A DNA stretch of 64,000 nt from Powellomyces hirtus. Taxonomy: Eukaryota; Chytridiomycota; Chytridiomycetes; Spizellomycetales; Powellomycetaceae. The notes under the pieces were generated by a model. It saw nothing but the letters and a program-made list of their open reading frames with translations. It ran no database searches and had not been told where the DNA came from. Shown piece by piece: positions 53,110 to 64,000 of this stretch. Both the position numbers and the translations under genes were made by a program. Positions within the stretch are counted from its first letter, which is position 1, and each line of letters opens with the position of its first letter. The stretch covers positions 1-64,000 of the forward strand of contig JAHLKG010000020.1 in assembly GCA_025526995.1 (NCBI GenBank). Reading direction: 5' to 3'.

Positions 53110-56100
53110 TCACTTCCCCACTTGAGCCTCACCCCTCTCCCTAATCCACACCTCCAACCTTCCAAACTCCTGTTCCACTTTTTCCCACGCGCGTTGTCGT
53201 TTAGCCCTGAACGCGGCGCGGGTCACGTCAGCTTGGTATGCGGCAAATTGTTGGATCGACATGGTTGCCATGGTCGTTGGAGTCATGGTGTCGTTGGTGT
53301 GAGTGTTGGTGTGTTCGAGGGGTGTGATTCTGACCGGGTTGATGATGGTGTGCTTGCTGTGTTGTGTGCTGGGTAGGGCGGGGTTGGTGGTGCATGAGGC
53401 GACGGCGGCGGGGGTTTCGGGTGGTGGCGGGAACGAGTGGTGGTGTTGGTGGTGGTGTCGTATCGACTTTCCGGCCGTTATCGCCGCATGGGAGGGTTCA
53501 GCCGCTGGTGCTACTGCTACTACTGCTACTCCAATTCGCGTATCCTCGTGCTTCTCCTCATCGTCGCCACTCTTCTTTTTGCTGCTGTTGCTGTTATTGT
53601 CATGATTCACAAAATCCGAAGTCGTCGAGCTAATCATCGTCAACGCCGGGAGGAGTTCCAATGAATTGACATGAGCCTCCACCTCCTCCTCCTCCCACAC
53701 CGCATTCTCGGTGTTATCCTCCACTTGCGGTGCAGTCATGTCGGTAATTGCGGGACCATCATTCCGTGCTGCTGCTGTTGTTTTCGTTTGTTTAGACAGG
53801 TCATCACGTGTTCTAAGAGCAGCAGCACCCTCATTCCCATTCTCATCGCCATCATCCCCATCCTCGTTATGGGGTGGGACGGTTACGCGGGGCATCGCTT
53901 TCTTTTGGACAGGCTGTCGACCACGGGTGGGAGCAGCAGCAGCAGTGGTCGCTTTCTTAGCGACCGCAGCAGCTGGCGGTGGTGACGATTCTTCTTGTTC
54001 CGGCATGGTGTCACCCGAAGCGTCCGCATCTGGCCTGTCGCGAGTGGGTGGGGTTGCATCAGCAGGAGTATTGTCAGAGTTGGTGGTCGTCGAGGCCGTT
54101 ACGGGTGCTGCTATTGCCGCTTTCCTGCGACTCCCAGTAGCACGGGTGGCAGTAGAACGGGTGGCAGGGCCCCGTTTTGTGGTTGGTGCGGTATGTGGTT
54201 CCGTGGATGATGCGCGAGAAGTTGACCCTGAGCCCTCACTCGGTGCGGGTGCGTCAGCCGCGAGACTGGTGACGGTAGTATCCTCTGCAGCAGCATCTGC
54301 AGCAGCAGCAGAAGGTCTGCCTCGTCGTCTCGTTGCCCCCGCTGGCTTTTTCATGCGTGGTGGTGGGGAAAGTGGCGGCACCACCTTCTCCGCCTGCTGT
54401 TCCGAGAGTTCAGATTCAGTCTCGGTGGTGAGTGGGGGCACAACGTCGTTCGCTGGAGGCGCCACCGTATCGGCACCACCATCAACGCTTTCCAAACTAG
54501 TCCTATATTTCCGACCCGCCGCTTTTCCCTTTGCCGCTTTCGCCAAGACCTTCCTCAGCGACGGCAACTCTTCCTGGCTAGATTCACTTGCTCCGGCCGA
54601 AGATAGTTGTTCAGTAAGTGGTGATGACACCGGGGTAGCGGGTCCAGAGGCAGTTTCCTGTTCGCTTTCGTGGGTGACGACGGGGGCGTTGGGGATCAGA
54701 GGTTTTTTCCCCTGAGTTGCTGTCGCTGCTTTCCCCCGTGTTTTTGATGTCGCCTTTTTTGTTAGTGGGAGGGCTACTTTCTGCTGGTTCCCAGGTTCAT
54801 CGTCGATGGTGGCAGGAACATCAACCGCCGCGGGGACAAGCGTGGAGAATGTGCTCTGACTACCGGTAGCGATGCTGCGACTGCCGGTCGATTTCTGCCC
54901 GATTGCTCTTCCACGAGTCTTCTTCACTGGTGCCGGCGGTGACGACGCCACAGTCTCCGGTCGCTCCTGTTCCTGCTCGACCACCGCGGTTTCATGGTCA
55001 GTAGTCACCGGCGCATGCGTTTCCAAGTCGGTTGGGTTCGTGGGCGAGGGAATGGTCTCCGCAGCTGCTTCATCCCTGGTAGTGGCGGTCGTCACAGCAG
55101 CATCAGCAGCAGTAGGAGACGTCGCTTTCTGCGTGCGCGCCCTTTTGGTTTGACGAGGCTTTCCGTCCAGATCCACCACATCCTCGGCATAGCACACCCC
55201 TTTAGCCTTTTCGCGGCGCGGGCGCCGCACACCCGCCGTGACGGTGGGTGCGGTGTTGGAAGATTCGGTGGTTGTTGTGGTTTGGGAGTCCGGCGCCGAG
55301 GAGATAGAGGCTGGTTCCACGGCATCTGACGATTGTGTGATTGCTGCTTCAGGTACGGACGCCACAAGATCCATCGAGTTTGTTGCCGAACTCTCCTCAG
55401 CTGGCGGCTCGATATTCTCAGCAGAAGCATTGGCGGCCTGTGATATTGGAAAATGAGCGTCTAGCGCTGAACGCAAAGACATTAAAAAGTGGTGTTGGGC
55501 CTCCTACCGTGGTCGTCTTCCGTGTCCCAGTTTTTGGTCGTTTACCAGCCTGCGGGGCCACGGCCACCTCCACCGCGACCACTTTTCGCTTGGCTCGAGA
55601 AGAGGAAGCCGCTACAGCGGGTACAACAGGGTCAGACTCGATTTCCTCCTCTGCGAGAGCTTCCGATCCCAGCGCTGTTTGTTTCGCTTTGGTCGTTCTC
55701 CTCGTAGGGACAGCGGTGCTGGCTCGGGATGAAGACACCACTGTTTTCCGTGCGGCTGCTGCTTTGGTTGTCCCAGCGCCTGCCGTAGTTGCGCTGCCCG
55801 AGGCTGAGGTCGTGGGAGGATCAAAAAATTGGCATTTTGCAGCTCGTTTTTTATGTTCTTCTCTGAGGGCAGTAAGAAATGGATAGTGTCAGTCTTTCTG
55901 AGCTACCAGTAAGTCATGTTGCGGCGGTTCTCCTCTTTCCTTACATTGCGTTGTCTGTCTCTTCCCAACCATCGAGTGAAACATCACAGTACGGACACAA
56001 TACCGTGTCGGGTGCATCCGACAATGGTTGATGGATAAAGCCAGCGGCAGCCATCTAACAGAGTCATCAAAGAATAGCACAATGTATAAGAGACTCAGCC

Positions 56101-56595
56101 TTTCTACATTTAACCCAAAATTCCAAGAAATTACAATGTACATACCTTCTCCCCACTCAAACCCTCCCAGCCCTCCTTGCCTTCATAAGGCCACGAGCAT
56201 GCGCTGAACGTTCTCTGCCGAAGCTCCACGTTGCGCTGTGAGTGGATGTCGCTATTTGACGAGAACGCGGACCAGAAAGCTCCTAGTGCACATGTCCTCG
56301 TGTGGCCGGTGAACGGATCGTCGGTGAGCGAAAACTCTTGTCGGGTTGCGTCGCAAACGGCGCACACGCACGACATGGGGCCTTTTTGGAGGTACCATCC
56401 TGATCTAAACACCTATACAGTCATGTCAAAGGTGAATACCACAGATTCTGACGGTTGTAAGGGCGAGACTGTGCTGCACGCACGCAGGCATGCACGCACC
56501 TTGATGGTATAGATCTTCTGGTCTTTAAGACGTTTGTAAGGCCAGACGGGTCGTCCTTTGGCAAAGGACTTTTCACGCGCGTCGAGAAAATCCAT
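53110..56595 (-). CDS. BIR1: BIR1/survivin-like chromosomal passenger protein, two BIR domains
   Basis: Five exons: 56595-56500, 56412-56146, 56054-55945, 55862-55508, 55437-53110; 1051 residues. Fungal Bir1 is the survivin subunit of the chromosomal passenger complex (with INCENP, borealin-like and Aurora kinase). BIR-1: MDFLDAREKSFAKG, WPYKRL, FRSGWYLQ, then CAVC, 16 residues, H, and C after only three residues (HTRTC). BIR-2: RTFSACSWPY, MAAAGFIHQPLSDAPDTVLC, PYC, DGWEETDNA, spliced to EEHKKRAAKC, with canonical C-x2-C-x16-H-x6-C spacing. The remaining ~860 residues are Ala/Thr/Ser/Pro-rich and disordered with basic patches (KRPKTGTRKTT), ending in an amphipathic helix (KVEQEFGRLEVWIRERG). 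Large disordered C-terminal regions are normal for fungal Bir1. Long plus-strand frames here are shadows of the biased composition. Confidence 0.86.
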
Positions 56596-57233
56596 TTTAC
56601 GTTCGTCGACTTTCGTGTCCTACGCCTATTTTGCAACCCCTGGCGTCGAAACGTTTTCGTTAGCGCGGATGGCAGGCGCCGAGTCGTGGTAAAGGCATGA
56701 TCTACGATGCAGTCGCCAATCCCCGTCGGGGAGCCCACAACGCAGAAGAGTTGTCTCGAGAAGAGGCGCAGACCTTACCTTTCCTTTCTTTTTCTTTGGC
56801 ACGAGGACGCACGGATGGTGCGGCTTGCTGCTGCTGCTTGCTATCGCTGCTGTTGACGTTGAGGGTTGGGGGTTTGTCCGGATGGTTGAGCTTCCTTTGG
56901 TGCCAAACGCGAAACAGACGAGCCTTTTGACAATAGTTTCACAATGTCTGACGCGGCTGACTGTGTTTGACGCGTCTGGTCTCGCTGACTTTCCTTCTTT
57001 CTTTCTCGCTCTCACACTCCACAAGCATGGGGGCATAGACCCCCTTTGTTCCGTCAAACCTTTTCTTCTCCCTTTTTGCCAAACTGCCGCTCTTTTCAAG
57101 GAAACGCTTTCCCTCACGTAAGGCTCTCTGGGCGTCCCTCTCCACCTTTACTCCACTCGCCCCCGCTCAGGCCCCAAGAACCACCCACGCAGCAAAGAAA
57201 CGCAACAAGAAACGCAAACGGATTGACCTCACA
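56596..57233. promoter_or_regulatory. Divergent region between BIR1 and the 2H-phosphoesterase-like gene
   Basis: 640 bases with both promoters. A candidate 5'-UTR intron of the plus-strand gene (GTAAGG at 57119 to CAG at 57171) is visible. Nothing else is recognised. Confidence 0.4.
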
Positions 57234-58056
57234 ATGGGAAACGGTCTGTTCCCCCTCCCCAATTGCAAGCTACGCACATCATTCGCTCATTGTATTGATT
57301 TCTTTTGCAATAGCAGCACCTGTTAGGGTCCGCCGACGCACCATCCTCTACCTCGAACCCCGCCCCGGAACGCCTCTCCGCACTGCTCTCGACGAGTTTC
57401 GCAGCACGTCTGCCCACAAATGGGGGCCGACCGATGCCCACGCGTACCACCCCCACTGCTCAGTCACGGGGTTCTGGGAACTCCGTCCGATGAACACTCT
57501 CGCGAACGGCATCGATGGGCCCAACACCGAAGAACAAGCTGCCGTTGCGCTTGTGGAATTGGCCATCAACGCTCATACCAAGAACTGTGCCGCAGATCAG
57601 CAAACGGGGACACGCCTTCCACCTCCCACAGTCCTCCCTCCCCTCATCCCCCCGAAAAAGAAATCATGCCTTATCCTGCCCCTCAAGCCACCCACAGAGT
57701 ACACCGACCTCGCCAAATCTATCTCACATCTTTTTGGCGACTCCAATCTCTTCATCAACCGACTGCAACCAAAGCGTTGCGACCACATCTCCCTAGCCTA
57801 CTATTCCCACGACAACGTGGACGGTGTGCCCGCATCGCCCCAACCTTCACCCGCGGTTCTCGAGCAGGAGGGAGAGTGCATTAGAGAGATGCGGCTGTAT
57901 GCTGATGAAGTGCTTGCGCCTCTCGTTGCTGAGGGAGTGGACGTAGGGGCTGGGGGCTGGGATCTCGTTTACTATGACCTGGTCAGAGAGGAGATGGAGC
58001 CGAGGATGGGAGGGGAGCACGAGTTTAAGGAGATACGCAGATGGCCGGTTGCGTGA
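57234..58056 (+). CDS. 2H-phosphoesterase-like (LigT fold) protein
   Basis: Two exons, 57234-57243 and 57314-58056; 250 residues. The 10-base first exon gives MGN plus one base, which joins in phase to APVRVRRRTILYLEP. Two H-x-S motifs typical of the 2H superfamily (LigT, 2'-5' RNA ligase, cyclic phosphodiesterases) are present: HPHCSVTGFWEL near residue 65 and CDHISLAYY near residue 176, with matching strands around them. Such enzymes act on 2',3'-cyclic phosphate or related RNA ends. Substrate unknown. Between the motifs is a Pro/Lys-rich insertion. Upstream in-frame sequence exists, so an earlier start is possible if the first intron is not real. Confidence 0.6.
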
Positions 58057-58275
58057 ATGCGGCGTAGGATTGGTGCGTATGTAGCATAGGTAGCACATCA
58101 TTTTCATATAGGACAATATTTTTCAGGCCATCTGCTGAAATACATCATTTTCTTGCATCGAACATGAACAATCAAGATATCATTAGAGCACTCATTACTT
58201 GTCACAGCACACTGGTAGCGCAAGACATAGACATATCCTTGTCGCAAGCAATACGAGAGCCCATCGCTCATCCAT

Positions 58276-58348
58276 GCGAGATTGGCTCAGTTGGCAGAGC
58301 GTGAGTCTCATAATCTCAAGGTCGGGAGTTCGATCCTCCCATCTCGCA
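58276..58348 (+). tRNA. Elongator tRNA-Met (anticodon CAT)
   Basis: Acceptor GCGAGAT/ATCTCGC, D arm GCTC/GAGC, anticodon loop CTCATAA (CAT) in a TGAGT/TCTCA stem with the T-T pair also seen in yeast elongator tRNA-Met, T arm GGGAG/CTCCC with loop TTCGATC. No intron. Discriminator A, followed by AAAACT rather than a strong T run; TTTTT occurs about 10 bases later in interrupted form. Confidence 0.92.
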
Positions 58349-58803
58349 AAACTATCGTTTTTGCCGAAATTTGGGTTATGGGGGTATGTTGGCGCTGCTT
58401 TGGGATGTCCTGAATCCCAGTTTTGCTCACGCGTAACGCCAGATTTCACGCAGGTGCTCGATCAAGCGACATACCAATATACTGAATACAATGAGGCTAT
58501 ACATGTGGCACAGGGCAGGGAGTGGGCGGGGATATATACAGATGGGTGCCCGTCAGGAACGATTGAAAACTCGCGATGATATCCATGTTTTGCTATCATT
58601 TGTGCGCTGCGAATGTCGTTTTTTTTGTTTTTTTTTTTTGTTGTGTGTGTCGTGAGATGAATTCAATTCAATATCGTCTAAAATCAAAAACGCTCTGCAG
58701 CTCGCTGACGGTCAACCAGACCCATTCCTAATGCAAAAATAAATAAAGAGAAAAATGCGCGGGATGGGTTATTTTCACCATTCACTGTTGTTCGTGCCAA
58801 ATC
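58349..58803. other. Spacer between tRNA-Met and the seven-helix protein gene
   Basis: Contains T-rich runs at 58619-58640 and an AATAAATAAA stretch at 58738-58747. A 126-codon plus frame overlapping the tRNA is a shadow. No gene recognised. Confidence 0.4.
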
Positions 58804-60662
58804 TCATTCTGATCCTGGTTTGCTTGGGCGGTTTTTTTTTACATTTACCTCCTTATTTCGTCTCCACTCGCGTCTCACGATTTCAAACCACAGGAGCTGG
58901 GCGACAAATCCCGCCCAAATCAGGAGATCGACGTTGCTAGCCCATCCATGGAGATTGGTGGCACTTTCATTTCCAATTCCAAAAAAGGTCAATGACGCCG
59001 CAGTCAAAACTGAACCGGCTTCAGTGCTCATGTTGTTGTCGTTGATGGTGTCCGCGTCAATCCACCACCAGGGTGGTACAATACACACCGCATGCTGCGT
59101 CTCATTGTTGCTTCGTTGGTACAAACTCTTGATCGCCCTGGCCAAAACACTGGGTTCGACAATCCAGGGCAGGGAGAGGAGTGCCGCGAATGCAACGAGG
59201 GTGCGGGTCGTGAATGTGGGTCCGTCCGGGTGATGCTCGTGGTGGTGATGATGGTGGCGGGAGGAGGTGCTGACGCGGGGTTGTTGACGCACGGTGGGTG
59301 GGAGGGTGGAGGGCGTGGTTTTGTACTTGTTGGTTGTGATGTAGTAGGCGAGGATGAGGGGCGGCAGGTGTTGAATAATAGAGGTTGTCGTGTTGAAGAG
59401 GAAGAAGACGCTGGTAGTGTTATGGTCAGATATGGGTTGTTGGCCCGGTTGAGTTGGTGGGCGGATGCTGGAGGAAAACACACTAGAGGTCAGCACGCCG
59501 GGACAGAGAAGCCGGGACAGAAATGACAGTCGAACAAGGAATCGTGCAACCTACATGGTGAGATACATAGCAGCCAAATTCGCCACAAACAATGCAAAGG
59601 CGACAAACCCCCATGTCGCAAATACTCTCTTCACACACCGTCTCAATCCACACCACCTGCCCAACATTCCCCTGTCTTCTCCCTCATCATCCACATCATC
59701 AAATGCAATCTCGCCATTCGCGTGGCGATAAGCAGCGAGCAGGCCCTGTTCTTCATCCGTGCCGGTGCGCCGTCGCGGGGCGTGGTTGGCTGTAGGGGTG
59801 GTGGTTGTGTTGGTTGTGTTGGGTGCGGGGTCGGCGGTGGTCGAATCGTTAGAGGCACGACGGGTAGACGAATCGGTAGCGTTGTAAGTTGGGTACGAGG
59901 ATGGACGGCGAGATGCGGGTGTTGACGAGTGAGCGGATGAAGGGCTGTTGGATGTGGATTCGCGACGGCGAGCGGCGGTGGCAGCGGCAGAGTTTGGCAT
60001 TTCTTTCGAAACAGCTAATCAAAAAAAAAAAAAAACAAATATCCAACTTTCAAATCAGCTTTTTTGCCTCCTCTCCCTCTGATGTAAGAACAAAATGCAC
60101 CTACAATTCGACCGATGCCGCAGCTGATAATGCAAAGCAAGCGTCAACACCAACACTGCAAAACTGCGCAAAACAGCCGAGGACAGGAGCAGCCACGCAT
60201 CAATGACTTGCGGCTCGACCGTCGATTCGTTGCGCGGGCGGGCGGGAGGTGTTATTGTCGGAGGTGAGGGAGTGACTTGATGAGGCAAGTCAAGTGCGTA
60301 TCGGATTGAATCAATGAGGAAACTAAAACACAGCAAAATCAACATTACAGCGCGCCAAAAAGAGCCAACCACCCCGCAGTGCTCTCATACCTAGTTCCCA
60401 CTACCGCAAAGTACACGGCCCATCTGGCGTTCCTCACACTCTTATCCGCAACGTATCGATTAAACACTCTCGCGCCATCGTAGCGGGCTTTGACGAGGAT
60501 GGCAAGGACGAGGCAGGTGGTGCCGATGAGGAGGAACGAGAGGGAGACGTTCGGGTTGTGCAGTTTGGCGGTGGTGGGTGAGGATGGGGGAGGGACCGAG
60601 GAGGATGCGTAGGGACAGGTTGGGAGGGGAGTGCCGTGCAGAATGTCGAGATGGGTGGGCAT
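58804..60662 (-). CDS. Predicted seven-helix membrane protein, family not recognised
   Basis: Four exons: 60662-60391, 60322-60105, 60014-59555, 59482-58804; 542 residues, phases consistent across all joins. Hydrophobic helices in order: LSFLLIGTTCLVLAILV, WAVYFAVVGTSFLIDSI, AWLLLSSAVLRSFAVLVL, FVAFALFVANLAAMYLTIVF, SVFFLFNTTTSIIQHLPPL, RTLVAFAALLSLPWIV, VDLLIWAGFVAQLLWFEIV. Basic residues flank the sides expected to be cytoplasmic if the N-terminus is outside (ARYDGARVFNR, LRRCVKRV, and the tail RREWRRNKEVNVKKNR). The loop between helices 3 and 4 is ~115 residues and Ser/Thr-rich; the loop before helix 6 has His6. Topology is GPCR-like, but no GPCR family motif is seen. A pyrimidine tract of 15 T precedes the exon 3 acceptor. 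Confidence 0.65.
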
Positions 60663-61072
60663 GGTGGTATAGGACGAAAGGGGAGGACGTTTTGCAGTAG
60701 GTGGGGATTTGTACAGAGTTATGACGGGTGAGTACGTTGAGTGATAAGACTACTAACAGATGGTCAGTAACGTTTGCTAGCTGTTCGTTCCCAGTTTGTG
60801 GTTTGTGCGTGTTTGCTAGATGCCCCAATCTGTCTGCCTGTAGAGTATGTGGTTGAATGAATGAACGTGTTCCAATTGTTTCAATTGGGCGAAAAAAGCG
60901 TCCAGGAAAAACGTCAACGCGTTCCAAATGTCACACGTCACACTCAAAAGTCACACTTCCCTCTCTCCTCCAAATACACCTTCCCCAAAAAAAACAAACA
61001 CCCCTCCACCTTTTCTCACCCCTTCATTCCACCCATTCCCTTCATCTCATTGCAATCCTCTTGCGCGCAACA
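60663..61072. promoter_or_regulatory. Divergent spacer between the seven-helix gene and the flavin-reductase-like gene
   Basis: 410 bases with both promoters; the plus-strand leader (60950-61072) is C/T-rich. No motif named with confidence. Confidence 0.4.
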
Positions 61073-61910
61073 ATGTCCACCCCTCTCCCGCCCTTCTCCT
61101 CCTCCTCCTCCTTCACACTCACCCAACCGCCGCATCCATCCTGGGTGCCCACGGCGCATCAACCCGCGCCCGCGCACCACGGGCACACGCTGACGCTCGA
61201 CCCCGCCGAGATGGCCAAACCGGACGCCTACAAGCTGCTCATTAGCGCGGTCGTGCCTCGACCCATTGCGCTGGTGTGCACAGAGGATAGGGAAACGGGC
61301 ACGATCAATGTGGCGCCGTACAGCTATTTCAATCTCGTGTGTCATGACCCCCCGACATTAATGGTAAAGAGACAAAGAGAGAGAGATCGCAATTGCATTT
61401 GGACACCGCTAAAAGGTTTTATGTTGGTTTTCCGTGGTTTCTTTTTAGATTTCGGTTAATGCAGGCCGCACGGGGCCCAAGGACACACTCCGCAACCTCC
61501 TCTCGCACCCTGAACTCGTCATCAACACAATGTCGGAACATTTCGTCGAATCCGCCAACCACACAACGACCAATTTCCCGCACTCGGAGTCCGAGCTGCC
61601 GTCGTCCGGGCTCACGACCACCCCCTCCCTCCTCGTTTCCCCGCCGCGCATTGCCGAATCCTGCGTCGCGTTCGAGTGTAGAGTCGCCCACATCAACTTG
61701 CTGCATAATGATGACGGCAAACAGACGGCCGCCGTCGTGCTCGTCAGGGTGTTGAAGGTCCATGTAAAGGAGGGCGTGTGGAATAAGGAGAAGCAGGTGG
61801 TGGATATGAAGGAGTTTGCCCCCGTAGGGAGGCTGGGGGGTGTCATGTATGGACGCGTGATTGAAGGGTTTGAGCTGCATAGGCCGGTGGTGAATGCCAG
61901 CAGCAAGTAG
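61073..61910 (+). CDS. Flavin-reductase-like FMN-binding split-barrel protein
   Basis: Two exons, 61073-61363 and 61449-61910; 250 residues. Conserved family elements: KLLISAVVPRPIALVCTED, TINVAPYSYFNLVCHDPP, then ISVNAGRTGPKDTLRNL, ELVINTMSEHFVESAN, LVSPPRIAESCVAFEC and VVLVRVLKVHV. These proteins bind FMN and reduce or bind flavins; many fungal members have no assigned substrate. The first ~35 residues are Ser/Pro/His-rich without a clear targeting signal. ATG at 61073 is chosen as the first Met before the domain; intron donor GTAAAG and a TTTTTAG acceptor keep phase. Confidence 0.85.
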
Positions 61911-62184
61911 GGGAGAACTGCGTGGACAGCCGAGCGATACGAGCGACTGCGAGCGAGGATCCGTGAAATAGGTTGTTTGCGGATCGTATATGAAGATTGT
62001 TTACAGTACGTTGTGGTGCTAGACCTAGCCATATATATAGACCCACATTTTTTTTATCCTTCCAGCCATGAATTCAAAGGATAAACAAAGCCAAAAAGAA
62101 AAAACATCCATGTACATGCAGCATAAATATATATATAGAAATCACCCAGACAGAACAAAGTAAAATCTCAAGTATCAAGTCACC

Positions 62185-64000
62185 TCACTTGCGCTTTGGT
62201 TTCTTGACCACCTTTCCACCCTCGCCGGCGTCCTTCTCCTGTTCCTTCTGCGCCCTGACCAAGTCCTCCAACCTCACACTGACGCCCTGGACCCAGGGCT
62301 CGACCAACCTCACGACCAGCTTGCTGCGCCGCGCGGCGCCGCCCGCTTCCTCCACACACACAATCACCGTACATTTCGAAAACAACTTGATCTCCACCTC
62401 CTCCTCCTGCCCCTCCTTCCCATTCGTGGTCCCCGCGGCGCCGACGGCAGCGCGCGCAACCAGCCGATTCTGGTCCGCGTCATACGTGAAGGGTGATAAT
62501 GGCTGTATGGCTGTTGTTGTTGTTGTCGACGCCTTGGTGTTGAGGGGCGTCGGGGCAGCTTCGGCATAAACATAACCCTCGATTCCAAATTTGGGGATGA
62601 GGACCGAGAACCCGTTCTTCATGACGCGGATAACGTACGCTTCTTCTTGCAGCGTCTTGTCTTTGAAGAAGAGGTTGGTGAAGAGCTCGACCGAGGAGCG
62701 CGAGGCTTGTTGGGCTTGGCGGTGGCGGTAGTTCAGAACTTTGGGGGAAAAAAAAAATTTAAAAAAAATCAAACCGTTTAGTGAAATAGGATGAAAAGAA
62801 AAAAAAAACAACACGCGCGCATCCCATCTCGCAACTCACCATCACTCAACTCCTTCAGCTTGACCTTATCCACCAACTCACTCACATACCCCTTCTCATA
62901 GCCAATCGCGACCGCCAAAAGGCGATGCACGACGAGATCCGAGTAGCGTCGGATCGGGGACGTGAAATGGGTATAAATCGGGGTGGCGAGTCCATAATGC
63001 CAAAAATCAGGCTCCGAGAGCGTTGCCGAGCAAAAATAGACAGCCTGCATCATGCAGCGGGTGGTGAGGATGCGGATGAGTTTGTTAATGTACGGGTCGG
63101 TGGGCACAATGGCCTTGTCGAGCGAGTCGGCGAGGGCGCGCGAGGTGGACGCGTCAATGGAGATGCCGAGTTCCGCGACGGCTTTTTGGAGGGCTTCGAA
63201 ATTCGAGGGCGGGGGTTGCGGGTGTCGGCGGAGAATGGAGGATTCGGGGAAATGCTGATACACTTTTTTCGCCACCCAGATATTGGCAAGCAACATAAAT
63301 TCTTCCACAAGTGCGTTCGTGTCTTTGAGTTCTTTGAGTTCAACATCCACGGGGTCCTGCTGGTCTTCTTCGAGCTTGAAGCGGACTTCGGGGGATGCGA
63401 GGGTAAGCGCTCCAGCCTCCATGCGTTGAGCGCGGAGTTTCTTGGCGAGGGCGTTGAGGAGCTTGATGCCCGTAGTGACGGGGTCGTTGGCAGTAGTATC
63501 GTCAAGTCGGGCCTGGGCTTCATCGTACGTGAGGGAGGCTTTGGAGCGAATGACCGATTTGGTGTAGTTGACCGAGACGACGGTTGCGTCGCGTTTCATT
63601 TCCCATATGCAGGAGAAGGCGAGACGGTCGACGTTGGAGCGGAGAGAGCACAGGTTGGTTCCGAGGAGGGAAGGTAACATGTCGATCCGCTTGTTGACGA
63701 GGTAGACGGTGGTTCCACGGCGACGGGCTTCCATGTCCATAGCATTGTCGGGGCGGACAAAATGTGACACATCCGCAATATGGACTCCGACTTCGAGGTT
63801 CCCGTTGGGTAAGGGCCGGCAATGGAGTGCGTCGTCAATATCGGTACACCCAGGGGGATCGATCGAGCACACATCGAGGTGACGGAAATCGGTCCGGCCG
63901 GCAAGGTGGAGGTCGTCACGGACGATCCAGTCTTCTCCCTCGACGGGGAGATGGCTGAGGACTTGCGGGGAAAAGGGGGCAAAGGGCACGTCGTGTTCCA
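62185..64000 (-). CDS. DIS3: DIS3/Rrp44 exosome ribonuclease, N-terminal part outside window
   Basis: Two exons seen: 64000-62840 (open to the window edge) and 62738-62185, joined in phase. DIS3 is the RNase II-type 3'-5' exonuclease of the RNA exosome. EHDVPFAPFSPQVL begins the window part. The RNB catalytic loop SIDPPGCTDIDDALH with its metal-binding Asp residues is intact. HIADVSHFVRPDNAMD, YLVNKRIDMLP, CSLRSNVDRLAFS, LANIWVAKKVY and FTSPIRRYSDLVVHRLL follow. The last exon covers the S1 domain (FKDKTLQEEAYVIRVMKNGF, FGIEGYV) with a Thr/Gly-rich loop and a basic tail KKPKRK. The PIN domain, CR3 and cold-shock domains lie outside the window. The GTG at 63989 is not a start. Confidence 0.93.

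Noticed and set aside
53711..54715. 334-codon plus-strand frame within the BIR1 gene
   Set aside because: It is the complement of the Ala/Thr/Ser-rich BIR1 tail, whose codon bias leaves opposite frames open. No motif of its own.

Overview
The window reads as nuclear DNA of a flagellated (zoosporic) early-diverging fungus, most likely a chytrid. Genes are split by many short introns with GT..AG borders. Three ciliary proteins (IFT57, an MFI/C11orf65 homologue, a DLEC1/FAP81-like protein) sit among fungal-type genes: a two-BIR Bir1, a URI/Bud27 whose tail carries the repeated SRFKxxR motif, a ferric-reductase-type flavocytochrome and TIP41. Most genes below were built by hand from splice signals plus family knowledge, and every junction used was checked for reading-frame phase. 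The one that fails is flagged.

Layout. 0-7.6 kb: a cut ankyrin-repeat gene, a frame-broken and shortened YebC/TACO1 relic, RRP15 with a TTAGGG-type box just upstream of its ATG, about 2.9 kb with no recognisable gene, then a nuclease-fold plus kinase fusion of the Crinkler-effector kind. 8-13.3 kb: TIP41, then RPC25 and URI head to head. 15-26 kb: a large unrecognised conserved-looking protein, an EF-hand NADPH oxidase, a ferric-reductase-like oxidoreductase and a p24 cargo receptor. 28-31 kb: a CHMP2B-like ESCRT-III subunit convergent with a PDIA6-like disulfide isomerase. 32-45 kb: IFT57, the MFI homologue, proteasome alpha subunit PSMA3 and the very long DLEC1-like gene. 45.7-48.8 kb: V-ATPase subunit B, a recent 104-bp duplication and an intron-bearing tRNA-Arg(CCT). 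49.6-64 kb: a receptor-like protein with a bacterial-type solute-binding ectodomain and a cytoplasmic SH3 domain, BIR1, a 2H-phosphoesterase-like protein, tRNA-Met, a predicted seven-helix membrane protein, a flavin-reductase-like protein and the cut DIS3 gene.

How they fit together. Most genes are housekeeping: RNA processing (RRP15, DIS3), Pol III and its assembly (RPC25, URI), TOR/PP2A signalling (TIP41), proteasome, V-ATPase, secretory pathway (p24, PDI) and ESCRT. The flagellar group marks a swimming zoospore stage. The less ordinary material is the solute-binding/SH3 receptor, the seven-helix protein about 8 kb from it, the nuclease-kinase fusion and the two adjacent flavocytochromes. 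Together these suggest sensing and host- or stress-facing functions, but that link is inference.
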